Assembly (NCBI GenBank): GCA_004299465.1
Contig: SCST01000549.1
Span: forward strand, 1 to 13,219
Reading direction: 5' to 3'
Source of the DNA: Methylovulum sp.
GTDB lineage: Bacteria > Pseudomonadota > Gammaproteobacteria > Methylococcales > Methylomonadaceae
Length of the DNA: 13,219 nucleotides
The notes beneath the pieces are model-generated. The model saw only the letters and a list, made by a program, of their open reading frames with translations, was not told the DNA's origin and searched no databases. Shown piece by piece: positions 1 to 6,512 of the stretch. Numbering within the stretch: position 1 is the stretch's first letter; every line of letters begins with the position of its first letter. The position numbers were made by a program, and so were the translations under genes.

Positions 1-1610
1 AGCAATTTGTCTGCATCCGCCTGTTTAAAGTGCCTGGCCAGTTCCGTTAAATTAGGCGTTTTTACTCCCAGCCGCTGGCTTTCCTTGTCCAGAATGGTTT
101 TACCGCTTGCAATATTCTGGGTTTGCTGCTGGTTTTTAAACCAGCTTTTGACCCGGCTGATGGCTGCGGAAGATTTTAAATAACCCAGGTTAAGATCTAT
201 CCAGTTACGATTAGGGCCACCATCTTTTACCGTTAATATTTCGACCTGTTCGCCTGATTTTAACGTATAGGTGAGCGGCACTATCCGGCCGTTTACTTTG
301 GCCCCGCGGCAGCGATGGCCTATTTCGGTGTGGATGGCATAGGCAAAATCCAGCGGCGTGGAGTTTTTGACCAGGTCGATCAATTGGCCTTTCGGCGTTA
401 GCACATAAACGCGGTCATGAAATAATTCGTTACGGAAGTTTTCGCCCAGTGCGTCATCATCGTCTTTGCTTTCCAATAACTTGCGCAGTGAGCTGATGTT
501 TTTTTCTATCGCCGCATCATGTTTGCCGCCTTCTTTATACGACCAGTGCGCGGCAACGCCCAGTTCGGCAAATTCATGCATGGCCCGGGTGCGTATCTGG
601 ACTTCAATGCGGTTGCCGTCAGGGTCAAGAATAACGGTGTGCAGTGATTGATAGCCGTTTTCTTTAGGGTTGGCGATGTAATCGTCAAATTCTTTAGGGA
701 TGGTTTGCCAATGACTGTGGACGATTCCCAACGCCGCATAGCAATTGCCCAGGTTATCGACAATAACGCGCACGGCGAGGAGGTCATAAAGTTCGTCTAT
801 GTCCAGTTGCTTGCGCTGCATTTTTTTCCAGATGCTGTAAATATGCTTGGGACGACCGGAAATCTCAGCAACGATGCCAACTTCGGCGAGTGTTTCTTTC
901 AGCAGCCCAATAAAACGCTGGACACAGTTTTCGCGCGCCGCCCGGTTATCATTCAGCGATTTGGCTATGCGGAGGTAGGATTGCGGCTTCAGGTAACGGA
1001 AAGCCATGTCTTCCAGTTCCCATTTCAACTGGTGAATCCCCATGCGGTTGGCGATCGGGGCATAAATATCCAGGGTTTCCTGGGCAATAAAGCGCCTCAC
1101 TTCATAGGACTCCCTGGGTAATCCACGCAAGCGTTTGATACGGAAAGCAAGCTTTATTAATACGGCGCGGACATCCTGCGTCATCGACAACAGCATGCGA
1201 CGCAATATTTCGGTTTGATTCGGCTGGTCAGTCATTTCCAGCGAATAAACGGTGATGGTATTCAGCCAGTTGACATCTTTAACGAGGGCGGCGACGGTAG
1301 CACCGAAAAGTTCCTTGATATTCGGCTGCGGATTAAGTTGCGCTAGACGCGGGTCACTTAAGATCGCGGCCAGTATCGTGCTGAGGTCAACATTAAAATC
1401 CATCAGGATCGCCGCCACCTCAACGCCTTTAGGGCGGTAATAATGGGCATCGTCCGGGATTTGCGCAACTTGCGCCAGTGCTTTGTCTATCTGTTGGCGG
1501 TCGGGCTCGGAAAATCCGCTGAACAAGGAATTATTGAACTCGGTGTTTTTTTTCATCAAAGAGGTGTTAATGATTCGAAAAACCTGCGGGTAATGAACTT
1601 GATGGCGCAT
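1..1610 (-). CDS. relA: RelA, (p)ppGpp synthetase (GTP pyrophosphokinase), 3' end beyond window
   Basis: Ribosome-associated enzyme that transfers pyrophosphate from ATP to GTP/GDP to make (p)ppGpp during amino-acid starvation. About 536 codons are visible. The N-terminal hydrolase-like domain reads GVEVAAIL...ILSDPRL and lacks the HD metal residues, as in synthetase-only RelA. The synthetase domain follows, with GRPKHIYSIWKKMQ, then EFDDYIANPKENGYQSLHT; EFDD is the acidic EXDD motif typical of monofunctional RelA rather than SpoT. The TGS domain (DRVYVLTPKG...HTEIGHRCRGAKVNG) lies near the left edge, and the C-terminal regulatory domains are outside. The start is uncertain. ATG at 1610 has an AGGCGG-like ribosome site and gives an N-terminus close to E. 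coli length; an in-frame ATG at 1556 has no obvious ribosome site. It is preceded on the same strand by the hypothetical gene at 1690-2052. Family call is very secure. Confidence 0.96.
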   Translation of the reverse strand, partial: MRHQVHYPQVFRIINTSLMKKNTEFNNSLFSGFSEPDRQQIDKALAQVAQIPDDAHYYRPKGVEVAAILMDFNVDLSTILAAILSDPRLAQLNPQPNIKELFGATVAALVKDVNWLNTITVYSLEMTDQPNQTEILRRMLLSMTQDVRAVLIKLAFRIKRLRGLPRESYEVRRFIAQETLDIYAPIANRMGIHQLKWELEDMAFRYLKPQSYLRIAKSLNDNRAARENCVQRFIGLLKETLAEVGIVAEISGRPKHIYSIWKKMQRKQLDIDELYDLLAVRVIVDNLGNCYAALGIVHSHWQTIPKEFDDYIANPKENGYQSLHTVILDPDGNRIEVQIRTRAMHEFAELGVAAHWSYKEGGKHDAAIEKNISSLRKLLESKDDDDALGENFRNELFHDRVYVLTPKGQLIDLVKNSTPLDFAYAIHTEIGHRCRGAKVNGRIVPLTYTLKSGEQVEILTVKDGGPNRNWIDLNLGYLKSSAAISRVKSWFKNQQQTQNIASGKTILDKESQRLGVKTPNLTELARHFKQADADKL

Positions 1611-1641
1611 AACCTGCCGCCTGCCGACAGTCATCTCAACG

Positions 1642-1671
1642 GCGTCTGGCGGCTGGATTGCCGTCAGACGC
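1642..1671. repeat. Hairpin-forming inverted repeat downstream of the 120-aa gene
   Basis: GCGTCTGGCGG at 1642-1652 pairs with CCGTCAGACGC at 1661-1671 with one mismatch and an 8-nt loop. It starts 19 nt past the stop of the minus-strand gene at 1690-2052 and lies upstream of relA. There is no T-run on either side, so it is not a convincing intrinsic terminator. It may protect the 3' end of the message or partly terminate transcription. Confidence 0.45.
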
Positions 1672-1689
1672 TAAACAAGGTTTCGGCTG

Positions 1690-2052
1690 TTATTTCTTGA
1701 TAATCACTTTATCGTCGATAACAAGTTCGGAAATACCGCCCAAGGACGCGCTTAATGTGCATGATGCCGATTTAAAGCCGCCTGTTTTGCTGTTTTCGCC
1801 AATCCATTTCAAAGTGACATAACTTTCTTTGTCACTCAGGGTTTCGGATGGGAAAAAGACTTGTTCGCCGGTCGTTTTTTTGATCGCCTGCGGGCATTTT
1901 TCATTGGCCATAGTCTGTATCGCGACATAGTTCCTGATCATCGACGCCGCTTCCAATTGTTCGGTTGACTGTTGTTTATTGGTCCCTACCAAAAGAAAGC
2001 CGGCGGCAAAAACACCCACAACGGCCAGTATAATTTTCATTGTTTCAGACAT
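1690..2052 (-). CDS. Hypothetical small membrane-anchored or exported protein, 120 aa
   Basis: Not recognised as a named family. The N-terminus MSETMKIILAVVGVFAAGFLLVG is a single hydrophobic segment (about residues 6-23), either an uncleaved anchor or a signal sequence. The rest, about 95 residues, would then lie in the periplasm. It is soluble-looking, with alternating hydrophobic stretches suggesting beta structure, and has exactly two cysteines (53 and 98) that could form a disulfide. The start is supported by AGGAG six bases upstream of the ATG. It lies 82 bp after cobO and upstream of relA on the same strand, but nothing in the sequence links it to either function. It is probably a real gene, given the ribosome site and clean protein composition. 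Confidence 0.75.
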   Translation of the reverse strand: MSETMKIILAVVGVFAAGFLLVGTNKQQSTEQLEAASMIRNYVAIQTMANEKCPQAIKKTTGEQVFFPSETLSDKESYVTLKWIGENSKTGGFKSASCTLSASLGGISELVIDDKVIIKK

Positions 2053-2134
2053 TTCTCACTCCTCTTATTATGATAGATAGCCGTGCCAGCGATTTTCAGC
2101 CGCATAAATCGTCTATGGCTATATGTTTATTGTT

Positions 2135-2728
2135 TTAAAACTCAATACCTTGCTCGGCCTTTATGCCTTGTTCGTAAGCATGCTTGACATTGCCCATTTC
2201 GGTTACCGTATCGGCGACAGCGATCACTTCCGCCGCGGCGTTGCGGCCCGTCAGGATTAAATGCAGCCACGGCGCTTTTTTCTCACGAATAAATTCAGCG
2301 ATCTCCTCGCCGGAAATCCAGTTGTAACCGCAGCAATAATTTATTTCATCCAATAAAACGACATCGTATGCTTCGGAAAGTATCTTCTGCTTGCTGAATT
2401 CCCATATTTCCCGGCTGGTTTTAATGTCCTGCCCCGGATTTTTGGTATCCCAGGTAAACCCGTCACCCAAGGCATGCCATTCAATATTGTCAAAACGTAA
2501 CGCGGCTTTTTGTTCGCCGGTTTGCCACTGGCCCTTGATATACTGGATTACACATATTTTCATGCCCCAACCGGCCGCACGGAATATCATGCCCAAGGCG
2601 CTGGACGATTTGCCTTTGCCTTCGCCGGTATTCACCAGCACCAATCCCCGTCGCCTGTCTCTGGATTTCATAAGTTCCTCGTCTGTAATGAGCTTTTGCA
2701 TTTTAGCGCATTGGCTGCTTTCAATCAT
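2135..2728 (-). CDS. cobO: Cob(I)yrinic acid a,c-diamide adenosyltransferase (CobO/BtuR)
   Basis: Attaches the 5'-deoxyadenosyl group of ATP to the cobalt of reduced corrinoids, in B12 synthesis or salvage. The 197-aa protein has the full BtuR/CobO layout. An N-terminal helix is followed by the variant P-loop GEGKGKSS (residues 35-42), then VIQYIKGQWQTGE, the conserved GDGFTWDT (88-95), the Walker B-like DVVLLDE (122-128), LILTGRNA (158-165) and the terminal VKHAYEQGIKAEQGIEF. Length matches the E. coli enzyme (196 aa). The start is ATG at 2728 with GGATAGGA-like purines upstream; Met10 is a possible alternative. The gene is divergent from hemL across 57 bp. No cobalamin riboswitch is recognisable in that gap, which is too short for one. 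Other cob genes are not in the window. Confidence 0.95.
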   Translation of the reverse strand: MIESSQCAKMQKLITDEELMKSRDRRRGLVLVNTGEGKGKSSSALGMIFRAAGWGMKICVIQYIKGQWQTGEQKAALRFDNIEWHALGDGFTWDTKNPGQDIKTSREIWEFSKQKILSEAYDVVLLDEINYCCGYNWISGEEIAEFIREKKAPWLHLILTGRNAAAEVIAVADTVTEMGNVKHAYEQGIKAEQGIEF

Positions 2729-2785
2729 GGTAAAGTTATCCTATCCTTTGCCGTCCTGATTTTAACCTTGATAAAAAAAACAACA

Positions 2786-4066
2786 ATGACTGAAGCAAGC
2801 GCGTTATTTTCCTCTGCAAAACAAGTAATCCCCGGCGGCGTCAATTCACCGGTACGTTCGTTTAACGGCGTCGGCGGTACGCCTGTTTTCATCGATCATG
2901 CATCAGGGGCTTATATTTACGATAGCTCGGGCAAATCTTATATCGATTATGTCGGTTCCTGGGGACCGATGATTTTGGGACATGCCCATGCCGAAGTCAT
3001 CGCCGCCGTCAAACAGGCTGCTGAAAAAGGTCTAAGCTTCGGCGCACCGACCGAGATTGAAACACTGATGGCGGAACGGGTATGCGCGATGCTGCCGTCA
3101 ATCGATCAGGTCAGGATGGTCAGTTCCGGTACAGAAGCGACGATGAGCGCGATACGTTTAGCCAGAGGTTACACCGGCCGCGATAAAATCGTTAAATTCG
3201 AAGGCTGTTACCACGGCCATTCCGATTCCTTATTGGTGAAAGCGGGTTCGGGCGCACTGACACTCGGAGTACCCAGTTCGCCCGGCGTACCGGCATCCGT
3301 TGCGGAACATACGCTGACGCTGCCCTATAACGATAGTGCCTCGGTGCGGGAGCTGTTTGGAAAATTAGGCGAACAGATCGCCTGTATCATCGTTGAACCT
3401 GTTGCCGGCAATATGAACTGCATCCCGCCTGTGCCGGGCTTTCTCGAAACCCTGCGCGAGGTTTGTAATGACTATCAGAGCGTATTAATTTTTGATGAAG
3501 TGATGACGGGATTCAGGGTCGGCCTGCAAGGCGCGCAAGGTTTTTATAACATTCAGCCTGATTTGACGACACTAGGTAAAATTATCGGCGGCGGCATGCC
3601 GGTCGGCGCTTTTGGCGGTCGGCGTGAAATCATGGCATATCTTGCCCCGTTAGGCCCTGTTTACCAAGCGGGAACATTATCAGGCAATCCTGTTGCGATG
3701 GCTGCCGGCTTGAAAACGCTGGAATTAATCGCCAGGCCGGGTTTTTACGAAGCATTGACGGCAAAAACCGAAAAACTGGTATCAGGCATCAAAGCGCGTG
3801 CCGATAAAGCGGGCATTGCCGTGACGACTCATAGCATAGGCGGCATGTTCGGCTTGTTTTTCAGTGCCGAGCCTAAAATCACGACATTTGCCCAAGCCAT
3901 GCAATGTGATCAAAACTTGTTTAAGCGATTTTTCCATGCGATGCTGGAAGAGGGTATCTATTTAGCGCCTTCAGCTTTTGAAGCTGGATTTGTTTCTGCT
4001 GCGCACAATGATGAAGAACTGGATAAAACGCTGGATAGCGCTGAAGCGGTATTTAAGGGTTTGTGA
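2786..4066 (+). CDS. hemL: Glutamate-1-semialdehyde 2,1-aminomutase
   Basis: Pyridoxal-phosphate enzyme converting glutamate-1-semialdehyde to 5-aminolevulinate, the last step of the C5 route feeding heme, siroheme and cobalamin. The 426-aa protein is the normal family length. Visible landmarks are VIPGGVNSPVRSF near the N-terminus, SSGTEATMSAIRLAR (phosphate-binding, from residue 114), YHGHSD, the cofactor aspartate in IFDEVMTGFR (Asp237), and the Schiff-base lysine in TLGKIIGGGMPVGAFGG (Lys265, the canonical position). The frame is open upstream to 2510, but that part is antisense to cobO. ATG at 2786 gives the usual start MTEASALFSSAKQVIPGG. The ribosome site is weak (A-rich leader). Presence of hemL implies the C5 rather than the ALA-synthase route. 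Confidence 0.98.
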   Translation: MTEASALFSSAKQVIPGGVNSPVRSFNGVGGTPVFIDHASGAYIYDSSGKSYIDYVGSWGPMILGHAHAEVIAAVKQAAEKGLSFGAPTEIETLMAERVCAMLPSIDQVRMVSSGTEATMSAIRLARGYTGRDKIVKFEGCYHGHSDSLLVKAGSGALTLGVPSSPGVPASVAEHTLTLPYNDSASVRELFGKLGEQIACIIVEPVAGNMNCIPPVPGFLETLREVCNDYQSVLIFDEVMTGFRVGLQGAQGFYNIQPDLTTLGKIIGGGMPVGAFGGRREIMAYLAPLGPVYQAGTLSGNPVAMAAGLKTLELIARPGFYEALTAKTEKLVSGIKARADKAGIAVTTHSIGGMFGLFFSAEPKITTFAQAMQCDQNLFKRFFHAMLEEGIYLAPSAFEAGFVSAAHNDEELDKTLDSAEAVFKGL

Positions 4067-4127
4067 CGGGAAGTCTGCCGGATGGCTAGGAACTGGCTAA
4101 TCTGCGTAGTCAGTTGCAAAGAAAAGA

Positions 4128-4152
4128 GGCAACCCGCGCGAAGCGGGTTGCC
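4128..4152 (-). terminator. Intrinsic terminator between hemL and the cold-shock gene
   Basis: A perfect 10-bp stem (GGCAACCCGC at 4128-4137 and GCGGGTTGCC at 4143-4152) encloses a GCGAA loop. On the minus strand it is followed by CTCTTTTCTTT, a good U-rich tail, and lies 11 nt after the cold-shock stop. The plus-strand side is only mildly T-rich, but the hairpin could also help end hemL transcription. Confidence 0.88.
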
Positions 4153-4162
4153 CATTTGTCCA

Positions 4163-4363
4163 TTAGATAATGGTTACTTCTTCTGCCTGTGGGCCTTTTT
4201 GGCCTTGTGTGACAGTGAATTGTACTTTTTGGCCTTCATCCAAAGACTTAAAGCCGGAACTGTTGATGTTACGAAAGTGAACAAAAACATCGGGGCCGTT
4301 TTCTTGCTGAATAAAACCGAAGCCTTTTTCTGAGTTAAACCATTTTACTGTGCCAGTAGTCAT
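4163..4363 (-). CDS. Cold-shock domain protein (CspA family)
   Basis: Small single-stranded nucleic acid-binding RNA chaperone, 66 aa, one OB-fold. RNP1 is KGFGFI (residues 13-18) and RNP2 is VFVHF (26-30), with the conserved start TTGTVKWFN and the C-terminal QKGPQAEEV. Length and motifs are typical of the CspA/CspC/CspE family; which paralogue it is, and whether it is cold-induced or constitutive, cannot be told from the protein. A ribosome site (AGGA) precedes ATG. It is a single-gene unit with its own promoter at 4514-4542, a long leader and a strong terminator at 4128-4152. That long leader is the arrangement seen in cold-regulated csp genes. Confidence 0.97.
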   Translation of the reverse strand: MTTGTVKWFNSEKGFGFIQQENGPDVFVHFRNINSSGFKSLDEGQKVQFTVTQGQKGPQAEEVTII

Positions 4364-4513
4364 GTGTAATCCTGATAAATGAGAGTGTAAAGCCTGTTAA
4401 GGCGGGTGGAGCTGGAAAATTTAAGAATTACTTATGATAAACAGGACGAGAAAATACAGAAAGAAAACTTCGTAACGATAAGCATAACGGTAAAACAATT
4501 TCAAGCTGAGGGG

Positions 4514-4542
4514 ATAATATAGGGGATGCCTGGCAATGTCAA
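4514..4542 (-). promoter_or_regulatory. Sigma-70 promoter and start of long leader for the cold-shock gene
   Basis: On the minus strand TTGACA (4542-4537) is separated by exactly 17 bp from TATTAT (4519-4514), a near-consensus sigma-70 promoter. Transcription would start near 4507, giving a leader of about 144 nt before the ATG at 4363. Long leaders of about this size control stability and translation of cold-induced csp mRNAs in E. coli. No clear match to the E. coli cold-box sequence was found here. Confidence 0.8.
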
Positions 4543-4684
4543 TCTTTAACTCAGGAATATCTACGAAATGAATTAATCATACGCATCGCTGGTACTCGGT
4601 CATAGTCACCATGGCTCCAGTGTGCACCCTCTCGATCCCGTGATGGTGGCATCCGGTAACGCCTTTAGCTGGTTGTGGAGTGTT

Positions 4685-4798
4685 GCGGGCAACGACTATC
4701 TGGAAGACGGCGACGGCAATGACATCCTTTATGGCGATGACAAAGACGGCCTGATAACCTCGGCTGACCACGGCCATGACGTCGTGCTGGGCGCGGAT
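4685..4798 (+). pseudogene. Remnant of an RTX (haemolysin-type calcium-binding) repeat protein
   Basis: The plus strand reads AGNDYLEDGDGNDILYGDD, then DGLITSADHGHDVVLGAD. This matches the glycine/aspartate nonapeptide pattern (GGxGxDxUx) of calcium-binding RTX domains of type I-secreted proteins. Only about two to three degenerate repeats remain. The frame runs from a stop near 4570 to beyond 4800 with no ribosome site or matching N-terminal domain, and no type I secretion genes are present. The RTX similarity ends about 10 bp before the stop of the neighbouring AAA ATPase gene on the opposite strand, suggesting a recombination breakpoint. The repeat pattern is seen directly; calling it a pseudogene fragment is inference. 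Confidence 0.6.
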
Positions 4799-4808
4799 AG
4801 ACCTTCTG

Positions 4809-6512
4809 TTAATCTTCCTCGATACCCGCCAATTCCAAACCCCGAAACACCGAACACCGCTTGAACACTTCCAAGCCCGGCTCCAGCTGCTTTTGCTGGC
4901 AAAACTTGGCGACCAGTTTGGTCAAGCCTTTGATGTCGCGGCCGGTCGCGGTCGGGAACAGTTCGGCCAGTTGCTCTATCAAGGCCTGGTCCAGCGGCAA
5001 TGCAAACTGCTCGGTCATGACCCGCCAGATTTTACGGCGGTCGGCGCTATTGGGGTTGTGGTATTTGATCATTGCGATGCAGCGGGAAATGATCGCTTCG
5101 TCGATGTCGTCGACACGGTTGGTCGTTAAAAACAGCAGGCCGTTGAAATATTCCAGCACTCGCAAGAACACGCCGACCACGGCATTCGAGGCTAGGTTGT
5201 CATTGCGGCGCTTGATATAGACGTCGGCCTCGTCGATCAGCATCACCGCGCCCCAGCGCTGCGCGCGGATCAATGTGTCCTTCAGCACTTTTTCCATTTC
5301 CGCGACGTTCAGGCCTAATTGCCCGGAATGCACGCGATATAGCGGTCGTTTGATGATTTCCGAATAGACTTCGGCGGTCAGGGTCTTGCCGACACCGGCA
5401 GGCCCCGCGCACAACACCGTCGTGCCGCCGGACTTGCCGGCGACGATGTCGTCCATCAGCATATCCATTTCGGCGGTCAGGATGTCGATCAGGTCGGTCT
5501 GTTCCGGCGGCAGGACCAGCTTTTGTTTCAATTCCGGCTGGTATTGGTAAGGCTCTACGTCATCGACATGCGCCCAGACATGATGGTGCAGTTCCAGGTG
5601 GAACATCAGCATATAGCCATGCACCGGCAGTTCTGTGAATACGCCTTTGGGGATGCCGGCTTTCGTCGCTTCCATCGCGCTTTCGGTCTTGCTGTCGTAG
5701 CGTATGCTGTTGCCGGCTTTGCGCAGGTATTTGCCGAGGATGTCGCCGGATGCGTCCAGCGCCAACGCCCGATCGCTGATGATGTTTTCGTCGTTGACCA
5801 ATCGGCACGCGCCGCCAGCCGACGACAAAACTACGGTGTCCTTGCGCGTCCAGTCGCTGCTACGGTGGCTCGCGGTCGGGTCTTCAGCATAAATCGCGGT
5901 GCCCCGGCCGGAAAATTGTTCGCCGTAGCGGCCACGCCAGTCGAAATAGCGCGCGGCGGCTTCGTCGTAGAGGGCGATCAGCTCCGACGTTTCTCTCAGG
6001 AAATTTTTCGTGGCGAAGATTTCGGCGATGGTTTTGCCGCTGATGTCCTTGGTGCGAATCATCAACGTTTCGACCGCGATCTTGCCTTTAGAATTGGCTT
6101 TCAACTCGATCAGGATGCGGCCCGCCTCTTCCTCGCCGGGCGGCGTATAATCGATCCGGGTAATCAGGTAGGCATGCGTCCTGCCCTTCGCATCGGCATG
6201 GAACAGCCAGCCGCGCTCTGCATCGTCAACCAGGTAACGCGTGACGGCGGGCAGCAGCAGTTCCAATTGCTCGGCGTCATAACGCCTGCCGCCGTCATGC
6301 AGCGCGGTTTGCAGTGTTGCCAGTAGCGCCGCCTGGCTTTGGGCGCCGGAAGACCGGTACAGCTCGTGCAGGAAATGCCATTCTTCCGCGGCCAGTTGCG
6401 GGTATAACACTTCGGCCTTGTTGCCGAAACGCAATTGTTCTTTCAGCGCAACCAGGTGCGGGAAGGTTTCGACCAGGCTTTCGACATAACGGCGTTCGAT
6501 GTGTAATTTCAT
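4809..6512 (-). CDS. AAA-family ATPase with uncharacterised N-terminal region
   Basis: 567-aa protein, specific role unknown. The C-terminal third is a classical AAA module: Walker A GPAGVGKT (370-377), Walker B MLIDEAD (424-430), sensor 1 in LTTNR (Asn465), a candidate arginine finger Arg477 in ISRC, and a possible sensor 2 in TGRD (Arg525). The first 340 residues have no domain I can name; they include GRILIELKANSKGK and HLELHHHVWAHVDDVEPY, just before the ATPase module. From memory the ATPase part, with its LLIDEAD, EYFNGLLFLTTNRV and RRKIW pattern, resembles the AAA module of large fungal ATPases. The start at 6512 has AGGAG five bases upstream, and its ATG overlaps the stop of the preceding Fe-S gene (ATGA), implying translational coupling. 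The frame is open 30 codons further upstream, but that part overlaps the Fe-S gene. The gene is GC-rich in places. Confidence 0.9.
   Translation of the reverse strand: MKLHIERRYVESLVETFPHLVALKEQLRFGNKAEVLYPQLAAEEWHFLHELYRSSGAQSQAALLATLQTALHDGGRRYDAEQLELLLPAVTRYLVDDAERGWLFHADAKGRTHAYLITRIDYTPPGEEEAGRILIELKANSKGKIAVETLMIRTKDISGKTIAEIFATKNFLRETSELIALYDEAAARYFDWRGRYGEQFSGRGTAIYAEDPTASHRSSDWTRKDTVVLSSAGGACRLVNDENIISDRALALDASGDILGKYLRKAGNSIRYDSKTESAMEATKAGIPKGVFTELPVHGYMLMFHLELHHHVWAHVDDVEPYQYQPELKQKLVLPPEQTDLIDILTAEMDMLMDDIVAGKSGGTTVLCAGPAGVGKTLTAEVYSEIIKRPLYRVHSGQLGLNVAEMEKVLKDTLIRAQRWGAVMLIDEADVYIKRRNDNLASNAVVGVFLRVLEYFNGLLFLTTNRVDDIDEAIISRCIAMIKYHNPNSADRRKIWRVMTEQFALPLDQALIEQLAELFPTATGRDIKGLTKLVAKFCQQKQLEPGLEVFKRCSVFRGLELAGIEED

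Noticed and set aside
648..1121. Plus-strand open frame of 157 codons
   Set aside because: Antisense to the conserved synthetase region of relA.
2077..2122. ATAGCC/GGCTAT inverted repeat between cobO and the 120-aa gene
   Set aside because: Only 6 bp with a 34-nt loop and no T-run; likely chance.
2510..2785. Upstream in-frame extension of hemL by 92 codons
   Set aside because: It is antisense to cobO, has no ribosome site at its start and no family similarity; hemL proteins begin at MTEASALF-type sequence (ATG 2786).
5523..6326. Long plus-strand open frame of 267 codons
   Set aside because: Antisense shadow of the AAA gene caused by GC-rich codons; arginine/alanine-rich composition with no motif.
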